A DNA stretch of 64,000 bases from Capsicum annuum (GCF_002878395.1 NC_061122.1:82679455-82743454), one strand, 5' to 3'; shown: positions 1 to 13,054, counted from the stretch's first letter. Numbers and translations: made by a program. Notes: a model not told the origin generated them from the letters alone.

Positions 1-996
1 CGAAATTAACTAAACAAACACCTAGCTTAAGCTAGTAACACTAATTTTCTGAGTTGAACTCTAAATTAATATTTTAAGTACAAAATTATTTTGAAACTTA
101 TTTTGAACTCACTCCTAACATCATAAACACATGATTCATTACTATGATACACATTTATCTCATTAACAACCCTTATAGTATATGAATCATAGTCAAAACA
201 AGGCTAAAAAGGTTGAATAGTGATGCTAGAATGGATAAATACACCCAACATCATTAACATATAGTATTCATGTTTATACCACTTTAGAATTTACAGAATT
301 ATTTTTAGATCATAATTTAGAAATTTCACATGCCTTATAATTTTTATGAATAAATATGTTTTAGATGCATATTTCAGCAAATGGATTACGTCCTCAGTTT
401 TAAAGCATGTTTTAAGTGTTTTCATGATTAGTGCATGTATCACATACTCCGTACATTCCAAATTACTGACCACATATATGTTTCTGTGGATACATTACTT
501 CATAATGTAGGTACCAGATATAGCCAACATACTAAGGTCAGACAGATTATAACTTTCAGCCAGTAGGAGATGAGTTCTCTTGATTCTAGGTCTCGAGTTA
601 ATGCTATTTCAAGTATTATATTTTTATTTAGTCATATTCATTAGGGATGGCTGGGGTCATGTCCCAGCTACCTATAGTTATTATTATCAGAGTCTTCATA
701 GACAATCAGTCAGAGTTGATGTATATAGTTTCAGTCCCTTTGTATATCCACTGTGGTAAGGTTTTGAATAGTTTGATGTATTTAGTTTCAATTCCCTTTG
801 TATATCCAATCTTGTAAGATTTTTAATAGTTTTTTATTGAACAAGTTTAGCTAATAACATTTTTTCCCCTTATTGCTTCTGGTTTTATGTATTTATTTAG
901 TTGTTCATGAATCGTGTTATTATCATGGGTTAACATGGGACCACTTATAGTTCTAAGCGCTGTGTAACATCCAGTGGGTAGTCGTGGAGCACTACA
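1..996 (+). repeat. Family B first LTR, 5'-truncated by window edge
   Basis: This stretch aligns by eye to the LTRs at 13728-16275 and 35220-38207 (for example the block near 300-480 matches 15650-15800 and 37570-37750). It ends in ACTACA at 996, four bases before a tRNA-Met-type primer binding site, which fixes the LTR end. Only the 3' part of the roughly 2.5 kb LTR is inside the window, so its start and target duplication cannot be seen. No coding potential is evident; short open frames here are chance. Confidence 0.8.
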
Positions 997-1000
997 TACT

Positions 1001-1012
1001 TGGTATCAGAGC
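1001..1012 (+). other. Primer binding site (initiator tRNA-Met type), family B unit 1
   Basis: TGGTATCAGAGC is the perfect 12-base site used by many plant LTR retrotransposons for priming with the 3' end of initiator tRNA-Met. It lies 4 bases after the LTR end. Confidence 0.85.
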
Positions 1013-1676
1013 ATAGAGTTTAAGTGTCCTAGGGTGTCAATGAAGGCGTGTCTAGTAGAGTCTTATAGAATGGTACATAGTTGTCTGTACTTTTCTTTGA
1101 GAGGATACACGACATTTAAGAAATATTTTCATTCTACCATATCTCAGATCGTGCAGTAGAGATGTTCTCTAAGAAAATTATATCGATTCTTACATTACTC
1201 CATTCATGCTAACTCTACCTTAATTTTGAGGTAATATAAATAGTAAAGCTTAAATTCCTATCGATAGAGTTTTCTTAGACTGTCACCATAGATAGTTATG
1301 ATATTGCACAAGAGCTTGAAAGAATTCCATCAGTTCCTGTAAGTTCCAATCATTGAAAAAGTTCATTCATGTTTATAAAAATCATGTAGGGATCTAAATT
1401 CAGATGTGCCCTCAGATTCCTTCTTAAAATCCTATGGCCATATAACCTAGAGTTATAAGCATGAGCTGAGAATTTTAGTTGCAGTGAAGTAGGGATAGTT
1501 TTTATTTGGATTTAGTAGATTATGTATCCTTGGAGCCAGAAAGGTTTTGTTTAGGTTGTTTAATAACTCTTTGAGAGGAATTTACAAATTAAGGGGACTT
1601 AGAGTATGTTAATTCTTTTGTCAAGATAGAGATTAGTCAGTGATCACAAAAAAAATAGAGAAGATTTTTAAGGTTG

Positions 1677-1681
1677 GGTAT
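1677..1681 (+). repeat. Target site duplication of element A, left copy
   Basis: GGTAT sits directly before the TG of the left LTR; the partner GGTTT is at 11430-11434. The unoccupied paralogue at 16957-16961 reads GGTAC, so the 5-bp duplication is supported by three copies that differ only in the last two bases. Confidence 0.75.
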
Positions 1682-4041
1682 TGAAACACCTTGGTTTTGA
1701 CCCTTAGAAAATTCTTGAACATTAATCTTCTGGACATCATACGACATGTGGGTACTAGTTATATGATGTTGTATGGGTTATGGTCCCTCCTCTCGTATGC
1801 AAATTAGTATGGTCTGGTTAGTTTCTATCCATGGTACGATTGGACATCTTACCTCTCGTATGTTAGGGTATGAGGTATATAAGGTAAGGTCGTATGATGC
1901 ACTTAACTTAGCCTAGTACATTCTTTCTAAGGTATGGATTAGAGGGTACTTCTCATATGTTAGGATATGAGTTAGGACTTTGTGGTTATATGTTGGTTAG
2001 TATAAAGGTATAAGATGATGCTAGGGTATGATATAAGGATACCAATCGTACCCTACGACATAGTTTAGGGCGATGGTTCGTACCCTCTTGTGACCAAGTT
2101 TTTAGCTTTTAAGAGGAGGGTATTTTGAACATTTCCCACCCAAAACCCTCAAATCCCCATGTAATAAAATATGTTATGGACCCTCATAACCCACTATTGA
2201 AAGAACAAAAACTCCAAAAACACTCTCTAAACTCTCTCTTGAAGATTGGGGCTGGGGTTCTTAAAAGATGTTAATCTTGAAGCTTACGAGTCAAGTGTCT
2301 TTTGTGTATCTTCTTAAATAATGGATGTGAATCTTCCCTCATTATTATTTCTCAAACACCATATGTTTTAATGTGATTATGATTCTTAAACTGTGATTTT
2401 GGAAACCAAAATTGAGGTTTTGTTGCATATGATTGAGTATTATTTACTCTTGGTTTAACTTATGTTTATACATGTTTTTGGTCATGGTTGCACATGTGGG
2501 TGCTGGGTTATTTTTGTTTAATAAATGGGTCATGGGTTACCCTAAACTTGTGATTTTTACCTTGATTTTGGCCTTTATAATAGTATGCCCTCAAAGTGCT
2601 TGTGAAAATGCCTAAAAGAATAAACTTATCACATGTTAATGATGTTTTGAACTAAGAAATTGGCCTAATGAATACGAATGGTTGGTAAATGTTTTTGAGA
2701 AGGGCATGTTGTCCATGTAATGATCTAAATGGTAACCTTAGTAGTTTAAATGTTAAATGAGTTTGAGTCCCTAAATATTAAATTGATTTATGTCTTGGTT
2801 AGACAATGGATTCGAGTCCCTAAAATTTGGATTGAACTAGTGTCTTTGTGAGACAATGGGTTTGATTACCAAAGTCATATAAATTAATGGTTGATTGATA
2901 ATAGTAATGGCAAGTGGTATACTTGCAAGTAGTGTTGCTATGATAATACCAAAAAAGTGCCTTAGGAAAGTAATTAACTTAATAGTTGTGTATGTGGAAT
3001 GATATTTTTAAAGTAAGCTTTAAAGCGGGATGTATAACCAGGCCAAGAAAGTGGAGTTCGAAGGACTAACACTAGAAACTATGCTAGCCGGTGCTGTGTC
3101 TTATGACCAGGTGGTTCGAGTCCCCCAAATGAATATTTGATATTCTCTGGTTCATGCGGCTACACGCATTATGGTTCTTCTAGCTAGGGGAGAGCTTGGC
3201 CCATATTGCCCTGGGTACCTTGTTCTATGATGGTCATGCTACAAAACCTATGTTAATGATTTCAAAGTTATTTTTAATCTTATTCCCTATCCCGATATGG
3301 TATAAATATATATGTATATGCATGTATTGTATTTGTATATGCATTGATTGATTGGTTTTTAACTGCTGGCACTATTTTATCCTTATCCTCGAGTTACATG
3401 CTAGCACTCTAACCGCTAATTATCTTTGATGCTGTATCCCCATACGATGCAGGTGTTGGTCATACTCAACTTCCTACTTAGTAATTGGACTTCGGGAACA
3501 ACTTGTGTTGACTTAAAGTGGTGAGCTTCCATACTTTGAAAGGCTCCATTTGTATTTTTAGTTTTTTATGTTTCATTGGTTAGTCTTGGTCATTGGTTTT
3601 GGCTATAGTCGAGGGCATGTCCTTATCGGATGGTGTTTTGATTTTTGATAGAGGCTTTGTGAGACTACTATAGGTTGGTATGGATGGTGTTGGTAGTGGT
3701 GTCAGTCTTGGCATTGGTATTGGTATTGGGGATGATACTGTATGACTTTATTTGAATTGTGATTATTCTATTTTATTATGGTATAGATATGGACTTATTT
3801 ATTATTTTGGTCGTAGTTATAGTTGTTGGTTGGCATTGGATGGTTAGACTTATTTGGGTTGGCCATGGTCATGGTCCATCCCAAAGTATTACAGTCGATA
3901 GTTACTCTATCTTGTTATATGTTTGAAATTCATCCGACTCAGGGTATATGATTAGAGGTTGGGTTAAGCATCAGGGGTGAGTCCGGTCTTTGTTGGACTT
4001 GGGATGCTCATTATGAAAAAGCCCTAGTTTGTGTCATGTCA
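1682..4041 (+). repeat. Element A 5' LTR
   Basis: It begins TGAAACACC and ends ATGTCA, and pairs with 9044-11429. Length about 2360 bp. Its parts are a short conserved head, a palindrome-rich word cassette (about 1730-2105), a conserved stretch with the GGTATTTTG block near 2122, hairpin words near 3100, and a TATA-like box at 3301. Confidence 0.88.
3301..3312 (+). promoter_or_regulatory. TATA-like box in element A 5' LTR
   Basis: TATAAATATATA sits in a block also conserved in the 3' LTR (10711-10722) and, more weakly, in element E (near 42782). This is probably the core promoter of the LTR; the transcription start itself cannot be read from sequence. Confidence 0.5.
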
Positions 4042-4044
4042 AGT

Positions 4045-4056
4045 TGGTATTTGTGC
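4045..4056 (+). other. Decayed primer binding site of element A
   Basis: TGGTATTTGTGC differs at three positions from the tRNA-Met site TGGTATCAGAGC. It lies 3 bases after the LTR end and is followed by the same GGTTCATGGT context seen in element C. Confidence 0.7.
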
Positions 4057-4251
4057 CTTAGGTTCATGGTCAAACAGTAGTCCACAAATTCGGGCCACGT
4101 AGAGTCTCTTATAAGGGTGTGTATTAAGCCACAATCATAAAGGAAATACTACAAGGAATGTAGAAATATTTCACTTTCTTTTGTCTTATTTCAAGATATA
4201 GAGTCTAAGGTCTTGGATTCTTCTGATTTCTATTTAGTTGTCTTTTAGATC

Positions 4252-5400
4252 ATAACTCGATGATCTGAAGCTCATGGAAACTCCTCTTTCCCAGTTGAGG
4301 ATAATATTGATAGAACATGCTCTACTCATAGGATCCATACGCAGTCTAGGGGTCCAGTCTCTGATAGTCCTAGAGTTCCACTGGTTCCCTCTAGTCCTTC
4401 TCAAGATGACGTGACAAATGTGGAGTTTCATCAGTTAAGTCATATGATTGCTCACTTGGTAGCTTATTCAGCTGAGTGTGGTGCATCTGCTACTCTATCT
4501 TCTGAGGCCACAATGGTTGGCCAGTTCATGAGGTTGAATCCTCTAACTTTTATGGGTGCTAGGGTAGAGGAGAATCCTCAAGGATTTCTGGATGAGATGG
4601 AAAACATTTTTAGGGTAATGCATGCCACAAATGTGGAAGGGGTGGAGTTTGCTGCCTACCAACTAAAGGATGTGGCGTACCAATGGTACGAGGAATACAA
4701 TCAAGCCAAGGGTGACATTAATGAGTCATCTCTTTGTGAGAATTTATATAATATATTTCGAGGATACTTCTTTCCTTAGGAGTTAAGGAAAGCGAAAGTG
4801 GAGGAGTTTCTTAATCTAAAACAATGGAGGATGTCGGTCACAGAGTATGCCTCAAAATTTCACTAGTTGTCTTGGTATGCTCTAGAGATATTCTTTAATA
4901 TGATGGCACGGATGAGGAAGTTTACTTTAGGACTATTTCGTGAGTTGATCCTTTAAAGTAAGACTGCCTTGCTGATCAAAGATATGGATATCTCAACATT
5001 GGTTATTTATATGTATCAAGTAGAGAAAGAGAAAATGAGGCTGTCTAATTTTAATGAGAGGTAGGGAAAAATGTTTTCTGAGTAGAGTAGTACAGATGGT
5101 GGTAAGTGGCCAAAGAAGAAGTAGAGAAGTTCTAGTTCTTTCTTTATAACTAGTGCTCCTTACTTGAAGCAATCAAGTAATGATTGGTCTTAGCATGATG
5201 GTGGGTCCCAGGCATAGGGTTCCTAATCTCAGTCTAGAGGGGATCAATCAACTCCATTCCACCCTCCTTGTAGATTTTGTGAGTGGTCGCACCATGGGTT
5301 TTATGAGGAAGGGCAGAACATGTGTTTTTATTCTGGTCATATTAGTCACATACAATGTTACTGTCATGATAGAATGGCTTTTAGGGCTAACATAAATCTG
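4252..5400 (+). pseudogene. Element A gag pseudogene
   Basis: Gag would package the element's RNA. The start codon that elements C and E keep (ATGCCTCCC) is mutated at 4252. A readable block at 4411-4779 contains the retrotransposon gag core (AAYQLKDVAYQWYEE near 4651), then a stop at 4777-4779 where relatives have Gln. Further gag similarity continues through more stops. A CCHC zinc knuckle lies at 5323-5364 with C, H and C in register, but the second Cys is Ser. A protein-level reading is only possible across several frames. Confidence 0.8.
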
Positions 5401-5565
5401 GTTTCCTCTTTATTTTCTCCTGCATGAAAGAGTGCTGCTTCTATATCTGTTTCTATTTATGGTACCGATATTGGACAAAATTGGTTATATGCTCTTACAT
5501 CTCACCAGAATTCTGAGGCATCTCCTGATATTGTCATAAGTATACTGAAACTTTTCTCCTATGAT

Positions 5566-5916
5566 GTGCATTGTTTACTTGATCCAATGTCCACTCTTTC
5601 TTCTATGACCTCATTTATGGCTGTGCATTTTATTTTCGATCCTGAATTTATTTCTAATCCTTTCTTTATATCTACCCTAGTTGGTGACTCTGTGATTGCT
5701 AAAAGAAGCTATAGGAGGTTTATGGTATCTGTTAGTGGTAAAAAAACTCTTATGGATTTAATAGAGTTATATATAGTTGACTTTGATGTCATATCAAGGA
5801 TGGATTGGTTGTATTTATGTTATGCTTCCTTGGATTGTCAGACCTGTAAGGTCATGTTCAAATTCCCTAATGAGCCGATCATTGTATGGGAAAAGAGTTC
5901 TTTAGTTCCTAAGTAG
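5566..5916 (+). pseudogene. Element A aspartic protease pseudogene
   Basis: A 116-codon open stretch matches the protease region of this gypsy lineage, which normally cuts the polyprotein. The active-site region reads DPMST at 5581-5595, where elements C and E have DPGST, so the glycine after the catalytic Asp is gone. The C-terminal block FDVISRMDWLYLCYASLDC corresponds to the conserved FNVILGMDWL of element C. It stops before the linker to RT. Confidence 0.8.
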
Positions 5917-5999
5917 AGGTTTATCTAATATCTTAGAGCCTAAAAGTTAATCTCCAAAGGGTGTTTGTATCATTTGGTCTAGGTTAAAGATTCTAACTT

Positions 6000-6915
6000 A
6001 GAAGGTCCTTCTCTAGAATCCTTTCCTGCGGTTAATGAGTTTCCCAAAGTTTTCCCTGGTGATCTTCCTGGTGTACCTCCTGATAGGGAGATTGATTTTG
6101 GGATTGATCTTGTTTTGGACACTCATCCAATTTCTATTCCTTCTTATAGAATGGCTTTAGCTGAGTTGAAGGAGCTCAAGAAGCAATTGAAGATTCTCTT
6201 AGATAAAGGTTTTATCCATCCTAATGTGTCTTCTTAGGGTGATCGTATATTATTTGTGCGTAAGAAGGGTGGTTCCCTTCAAGTATGCATTGACTATCAT
6301 CAGTTAAATAAGGTGACCATAAGGAATATATATCCTCTTCCTAAGATCGATGACTTATTTGATCAGCTTCATGGTGTGAAGTATTTTTCTAAGATTGTTC
6401 TTAGGCTGAGTTATCATAAGCTTAAGATTAGAGAAGTGGATATCTCTAAGACTGCCTTTGAACCTGGTATGGTCACTATGAGTTCCTAATCATGTCTTTT
6501 GGGTTGACCAATGCCCCAAAAATATTTAAGCATTTGATGAATAGGGTTTTCCATCAGTTTCTAGATTTGTCATTGTCTTTATTGATGGCATCTTGGTCTA
6601 TTTTAAGAGTGAGGCAGATCATGTCGATCACCTCCGTACTATGTTGCAGACCTTGAAGAATCAATATTTATATGCCAAGTTCTCTAAGTGTGAGTTTATG
6701 TTGAAGGCTATGACTTTTCTAAGTTTTGTTTTCTCAGGTGAGGGAATTATGGTGGACCCATAAAAGGTTGTGGCAGTTATGAAGTGGCCTGGACCTTCGA
6801 CTTCAACCTATATTCAGAACTTCTTAGGTTTAGCCAATTACTATAGGAGATTTGTGGAAATTTTTTCGACTACTGTTGCCCATTGACTAAGTTAACCCAG
6901 AAAAAGGTCAAGTTC
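6000..6915 (+). pseudogene. Element A reverse transcriptase pseudogene
   Basis: RT would copy element RNA into DNA. Blocks include the [16 protein letters not shown] entry, the [10 protein letters not shown] motif near 6290, and the thumb region before the RNase H. The first catalytic Asp position (FSKI-D in relatives) is Val at codon 6397-6399. The YxDD box reads FIDG near 6578-6592, so two of three metal-binding Asp residues are lost. Frameshifts near 6490 and stops near 6762 break the frame. Confidence 0.85.
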
Positions 6916-7445
6916 TTGTAGTTGGATGCGTTTGAGGGTAGTTTTGAGAAGCTGAAGGATAAGTTGACTTTAGCTCTAATTTTGACCCTGCCTAATGGTA
7001 ATGATAGTTTCGTAGTGTATTGTGATGCTTCTCATGTTAGGCTGGGTTGTGTGCTGATGCAGCATGGTAGGGTTGTTGCTTATACTTCTAGGAAGTTGAA
7101 AGTTCATGAGAAGAACTACCCTACTTATGACGTAGAGTTGTTAGTGATGGTATTTGCGCTGGAGATTTGGCGTCACTATCTCTATGGGGTTTATGTTGAC
7201 ATTTTTTTTTATCATAAGATCCTACAGTATGTTTTTACTCAAAAAGAGATAAATCTTAGACAAAGGAGGTAGCTTGAGTTGATGAAGGACTACGATATGA
7301 GTCTTCACTACCATCTAGGTAATTCTAACATTGTTGTTGATGCTCTTAGCAGGTTATCCAAAGGGAGTCTATTTCATATAGATGAGGATAAGAGAGATTT
7401 GGTAAAGGACATTCACTATTTTGCAGTCTTAGAGTTCATCTCATG
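6916..7445 (+). pseudogene. Element A RNase H pseudogene
   Basis: RNase H removes RNA from the RNA-DNA hybrid. The frame at 6922-7272 holds VVYCDASHVRLGCVLMQH with its catalytic Asp, and a downstream YDVELLVMVFALEIWRHYL with the conserved Glu. It is preceded by a TAG where element E keeps Trp. After a stop at 7270-7272 the typical NIVVDALSRL block, with its Asp, follows near 7330. Confidence 0.85.
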
Positions 7446-7539
7446 AACTTTGAGGATGGTGGTGTATTTCTACATCTGATATCATAGTCATCTCTTGTTG
7501 TTGAGATAATTGAAAAGCAGATGTTAGATCCTGATTTAA

Positions 7540-8715
7540 TGAAGATTTAGAGTCACGTGGGTCTACAAAAGATTGTTCACTTTCTGATTGGTGGTGATGG
7601 TATCCTGAGGTACCAAGATTGGTTATGTGTTCCCGACGTTGATGGGTTGAGGGAATGTATTCTTGCTGAAGCTCATAAATCTCATCATGCTATTCTTCCT
7701 TATTCTAAAAAGATGTATCATGGTCAGGGAGTTCTATTGGTGGAAAAATATGAAACAAGATGTGGCTAGCTTTGTGCCTAAGTGTATGGTGTGTGAACAA
7801 GTAAAAAATGAGCACGTGAGACCCAGTGGTTTGTGCTAAGAGATTCAGTTTCCCGAATTGAAGTGGGAAGTAATTGACATGGATTTCAATAATGGTCTTC
7901 CTCGGTCTCAAAATCAATATGATTTGATTTGGGTCATTATTGATAGGATGACCAAGTCCGCTCACTTCTTGCCGATGAAGACTAGTTATTCGGTGGAGGA
8001 TTATGCTAAGTTGTATCTTGCGGAGATTGTGAAGTTGCATGGTGATTGGGTTTCTATCATTTTGGATCGTGGTACTCCGTTCTTATCTTATTTTTGAAGT
8101 TATTTTAGAAAGATTTTAAAACTAAGGTGTTCCTTAGTACCATTTTCCACCCGTAGTTGGATGGACAAGCGGAGAGCACCATTTAGACATTGGAAGAAAT
8201 GCATTGTGCTTGCGTGATCGACTATGGTAGAAGTTAGTTCGACCATTTTTCTTTGATTGAATATGCTTATAATTATAGTTATCACTCTACATTGGTATGG
8301 ATCTTTTTGAAGCATTGTATGGCAGGAGATATCATTCTCCTATTGGGTGGTATGAAGTTGGTGAGGGTAAGTTGTTTGGCCTTGATTTGGTTCACTAAGC
8401 CTTGGAAAAGGTGAAGGTGGTTTGTGATAGATTGAAATCTACTCAAAGTTGCCAATAGTCCAACACGAATGTAAGGCATAGGGATTTGGAGTTTAATGTT
8501 AGCGATTGGGTATTCTTAAAAGTATCTCTCATGAAGGGAGAGATGCGGTTTGGTAAGAAGGGAAAGTTAAGTCCTCGGTATATTGGTCCCTACTTTATTT
8601 TGAAGAGGGTTGACAATATTACCTATGACTTAGAGTTGCCTTTTAGTTTGAGCTCCATTCATCCAATTATTCTATTAGAAGGGTTGGGTATTTTGGACTC
8701 ATTATCTTATGAGGT
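7540..8715 (+). pseudogene. Element A integrase pseudogene
   Basis: Integrase inserts the cDNA. The zinc-binding N-terminus is partly readable (HHAILPYSKKMYH near 7684, CMVCEQ near 7788). The core has the first Asp in IDMDF near 7876 and the second in ILDRGTPF near 8065. The Glu lies in GQAE near 8170, beyond a frameshift near 8098. Two Gln codons read TAG at 8154-8156 and 8184-8186. The C-terminal region around 8486-8715 is open and includes the FGKKGKLSPRYIGPY block. Confidence 0.85.
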
Positions 8716-8885
8716 AGCCCCGGTTGAGATCTTGGATCGTTAAGTTCGTCGATTGCAGACCAAGGATATAGCTTTAGTTAAGGTTCTTTGAAGGAACCAC
8801 AAGGTTGAAGAATCTACTTGGGAAGCGGAAGATGACATGAAGTCCAAGTATCCATTGCTATTTCTTGCTCCCAAAATTCATGCGA
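8716..8885 (+). pseudogene. Element A chromodomain remnant
   Basis: The sequence reads PVEILDR, stop, then RRLQTKDIALVKVL and a WEAEDDMKSKYPLL ending, the typical C-terminal chromodomain of Tekay/Del chromoviruses. These domains are thought to direct integration to heterochromatin. It contains at least two stops, so it is non-functional. Confidence 0.8.
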
Positions 8886-9030
8886 AAGGTATGTGTTCTT
8901 CATTGTACTTTTGTTTTCAAATGTTATTAAAGTAAAGATTGACTTCCGTGCATCTTTGTTTTCTAACTTAGTTAAAGGTTTAACTCGTGCTCGTGCTCGC
9001 CTTACTTGTCATTCGAGGATGAATGATCCA

Positions 9031-9043
9031 AGTGGGGGAGAAT
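9031..9043 (+). other. Element A polypurine tract
   Basis: AGTGGGGGAGAAT directly precedes the 3' LTR, the usual plus-strand priming site. It follows the TTCGAGGATGAATGATCC-type motif that recurs before every 3' LTR in this window. Confidence 0.85.
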
Positions 9044-11429
9044 TGAGACACCTTGGTTTTGACTCTTAGAAAATTCTTGAACATTGAGCCTCTTGACATC
9101 ATACAACTTATGGGTACTAGTCGTATGATGTTGTACGGGTTAGGGTCCCTCATCTCGTATATAAATCAGTGTGGTTTGGTTGGTTCCTGTCCAAGGTATG
9201 AGTAGACATCTTAATTCTCTTATAAGGGTATGAGGTATACATGGTAAGGTCGTATGATGCCCTAAACTTAGCCTAGTGCATTCTATCTAAGGTACGGGTT
9301 AGAAGGTACTTCTCGTATTTTAGGATATGTGTTAGACCTTTGTGCTCATATGTTGGATTGCATGGAGGTCCAAGATGACGTTAGGGTACCACTCATACCT
9401 TAGGGTATGGTTTAGGGGATGGGTCATACCCTCTAGAGACCAAAACCCTTAAGTCCCCACATCTTAAAACATGTTGTGGCCTCTCATAACCCACTATTGA
9501 GAGATCAAACACTCCAAAAAGACTCTCTAAACTCTCTCTTGAAGATTGAGGCTAGGGTTCTTCAAAGGTTTTCATCTTGAGGCTTAAGAGTCTAGTTTTT
9601 TCTATGAATCTTCTTGAATAAGGCATATGACTCTTCCTTCATTGTAAGTTCTCAAATATCATGTGTTTTAAAGTGTGATTATGATTCTTAAATAGTGGTT
9701 TTGAAAACCAAAATTGAGGGTTTTGTTGCATATGATTGAGTATTGTTTACTCTTGCTTTAACTTATGTTTATACATATTTTTGGTGATGGTTTTCATATA
9801 TGGGTGCTTGGTAATTGTGGTTTAACAAATGGGTGATGGTTTACCCAAAACTTGATTGTTTTTACCTTAATTTTGGCCTTGATAATAGTATGCCCTCAAA
9901 GTGTTTGTTAAAATGCCTAAAAAAATAAACTTGTCATATTCTAATGATGTTTTGAACTAAGGCATTGGCCTAATGAACGTGAATGGTTGGTAAATGGTTT
10001 TTAAAGGCCTTGTTGGCCATGTAATGATCTAAATTGTAACCTTGGTAGTTTAAACTATTAAATGGGTTTGAGTCCCTAAATATTAACTTGATTTATGTTT
10101 TTATTAGACAATTGGTCTGAGTTCCTAAACTTTGGATTGAACAAGTGTCTTTGTGAGATGATAGGTTCGAGTCCTAAAGTCAAATAAATGCATGATTGAT
10201 TGATAATGGTAATTACATATGGTATACTTGCAAGTAGTATTGGTATGACAATACCAATGAAGTGCCTTTGGTAAGTAATTGACTTAATAGTTCTGTATGT
10301 GGATTAATGGTTTTAAATTAGGCTTTATATCAAAAAGTGTAGCCTGGCCATAAAAGTAGAGTTCGAAGAACTAACACTGGAAACTGTGCTAGCTGGTGCA
10401 GGTGTCTTATAATCGAATGGTTTGAGTCCCTCAAATGAATATATATGAATAGAAGGTTTGAGTCCCCCGTAATACGTGTATTGTTGCTTAAGTCACCTTG
10501 ATTATGCTGGGAGGTTTGAGTCCTCCATATAGGGATATATGGATTTAGATATTCTCTTGTTCATACTATTGCACGCACTGAGGCCCTTCCAGCTAGGGAA
10601 GAGTTTGGCCCATATAGCCCGAGAGTGCCTTGTTCTATGACGGTTATGCTACATAGCCCAGGTTAATGATTTCACAGTTCATGTTAATATTGTTCCCTAT
10701 CCCGGCATGGTATAAATATATATGTATGTTTACATTGGTATATGCATTGATTGATTGGTTTTAAACTATTGAAACTATTTATCCTTGTCCTTGAGTTACA
10801 TGCTAGCGTTCCAATTGCTAATCATCTTCGATGCTGTATCCCCATGCAATGTAGGTGTTGGTTATACTACGCCTCCTACTTAGTGATCGAACTTTGGGAA
10901 CAACTTGTGTCGACTTAAAATGGAGAGCTTCCATACTTTGAAAGGCTCTATTTCTAGTTTTAGTTTGATATATTTTCATTGGTTAGTCTTGGACACTAGT
11001 TTTGGCTATGGCTGGGGGTATGTCCCGACTGGATGTGGTTCTAATTTTAGATAGAGGCTTTGTGAGACTACTATAGGTTGGTTTGGGCGGTGTTGGCCTT
11101 GGCATTGGTATTGGTATTAGGGCTAATACTGTATGACTTTATTTGATTTGTGATTATTCCATTTTATTATGGTATGGATATAGACTTATTATTTTGGTCT
11201 TGGTTATAGTTGTTGGTTGGTATTGGATGGTCAAAACTGTTTGGGTTGGCCATGGTCATGGACCTATCCCAAAGTATTTGAGTTGATAATCACTCTATCT
11301 TATTATATGTTCAAAGTTCTTGTGAATCATAATATATGATTGGAGGTTGGTACGGGCATCAAGGGTGCTCTCTGATCCTTGTGGACTTGGGATGCCTATT
11401 ACGACAAGGCCCTGGTTTAGGTCGTGTTA
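9044..11429 (+). repeat. Element A 3' LTR
   Basis: It begins TGAGACACC and ends GTGTTA; about 2386 bp and collinear with 1682-4041. Compared with the 5' LTR it has an extra stretch of hairpin words around 10440-10530, including GGAGG-TTTGAGT-CCTCC at 10510-10526. A TATA-like box lies at 10711-10722. Confidence 0.88.
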
Positions 11430-11434
11430 GGTTT
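11430..11434 (+). repeat. Target site duplication of element A, right copy
   Basis: GGTTT follows the LTR end at once, and the interrupted family B sequence resumes (TTCATGAAATTTTGAG, matching 16964 onward). Confidence 0.75.
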
Positions 11435-13054
11435 GTTCATGAAATTTTGAGTGTATTTGTCTTTCATGATTCCTGTCCAGAAGTACTAAGTTAGTATAGT
11501 TCAATAAAAGTTTGGGAATATCCATGTTAAGTGTTAGAATCTAAGTTGAAATTGTGGATGATTAGGCTATTAGAAAGAAGAGTTTGAAATGCTAGAGGTA
11601 AAAAGTGTGAACTAAGGGTATGGTGATACTCCTGAAAATTATAAGTTAGTAAGTATTTAAGTTATTATATGTTGACTATTGGGGCTATAGATAGTTGAGA
11701 TTTATATCTTAAAAGGAAGTACTAGCAACAAGTTTTACACTTTAAGATATAGTCTTTCAGAGGGAGTTTACTATTTATGTGTGTGATTATATCCCGACCT
11801 CAATAGTAGAGTGATCGCAGTTTAGTTTACAATTTCTTGTAAAGGTCTACAGACTTAGAATGATCGATTTAATCTAAGGGGGAAATGATAGAACAAGGAA
11901 CTAAGTTAGGTTTTCAAATTCTAGTAGTGATGTTAGTGAGTTCTAGAACAACAGTAGGGGAGGAAGATACTTGACCCATCCTTATATCAGTGTAAATTTT
12001 TGTACTTCAGTTATCACGACATTTACTCATGCCTTACAAGTCATCTCTAAGATTATAGCTCATATTCATGCACTTTATATAGAATCATGCACGCTCCTAG
12101 TTCCTAGTATATTGAGTGTCAGTTTACTTAGAAGTATGATTCATATTCCATGAATTTACGAACTCCAAACTAAAGTTATGCAGATCATGACTCATGAACT
12201 CATGTTTTACAGTATGCTCAGTTCCTATAACTTATGGTACACCTTTAATGACCAGTGAAAATTTGCATTATGACATGTATGTCCTCAGTTTAGATCTTTT
12301 TAATGAATCCATGCCTTTGATGGTCTATTCCTCAGGCCTCATTTAAGTGTCAAAGTTATGTATAGTATGTTTCATGCTTCAGGTCCTTATGTCCTGGACC
12401 TTTAGTGACCTCTTCCTATGTAAAGATAGTGGTGATAAAAAATTAATGAGCAATGGTTTAGGTAAGACAGATTAGATGACCATTATTAGGAAAAATTGTT
12501 GTATGCTTGTCTTATCTAAGGCTAATGGGTGGAGAAAGATTAAGGAAAATATTTGGTATATGTCATAGTTAGTTGAGAATTCTAGGTGTGTCTTCTTAGT
12601 GAAAGTGCATGAAAGTCGTTATGGATAGAGGTATAAGAGAATATAGGAAATTTTTTAGGTGGGTTGGTTAGCTAGAATTTCATATGTGGTTATAATGATA
12701 GGCTTGAATGTCATGTTGGTAGATAAGTGGATGAAAGCCTTGTGCACTAGTGAATTCCTAGTAAGAGGTCAAAGTTAGTTTTCAAAGTGGTAAGAAGTGT
12801 TATTTTTGAGATAAGAGCTCTAAAAAGGCATAGAATATTGAATCCTATGGTTTAGACTAGTATTATGGTATTATATGTAGTACCTTGTGATTTTGAGTTA
12901 GGCTTGAACATGGTAATAATATGTAGTTCAGCTCGTACTTTGGCTGAAGTAGTCATATGTACCCATAAGAGAATTAGAAGTTGCATCAAATTTAGTATTT
13001 AAGAGGATAAGTATAGTTAAGAGAGTATTTGAGAAGTGTGGCTAAGTTTGAAAG

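Larger units (their letters stand above)
997..1681 (+). mobile_element. Family B internal region, unit 1, left part
   Basis: Non-coding internal sequence following the primer binding site. It matches 16276-16961 in unit 2 almost base for base in order. It ends where element A was inserted. The family has no gag or pol here, so it looks like a large non-autonomous derivative that would need proteins from elsewhere. Confidence 0.7.
1682..11429 (+). mobile_element. Element A: decayed Ty3/gypsy chromovirus (Tekay/Del-like)
   Basis: A complete LTR-to-LTR element of about 9.7 kb. Order on the plus strand: LTR, primer binding site, gag, protease, RT, RNase H, integrase, chromodomain, polypurine tract, LTR. 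That domain order defines Ty3/gypsy, and the chromodomain after integrase places it in the chromoviruses. All genes carry stops and frameshifts. It sits inside the internal region of family B unit 1 with a recognisable 5-bp duplication. Confidence 0.9.

Noticed and set aside
7705..8479. Minus-strand open frames across the element A integrase
   Set aside because: They are shadows of the plus-strand integrase, which is clearly the homologous strand.
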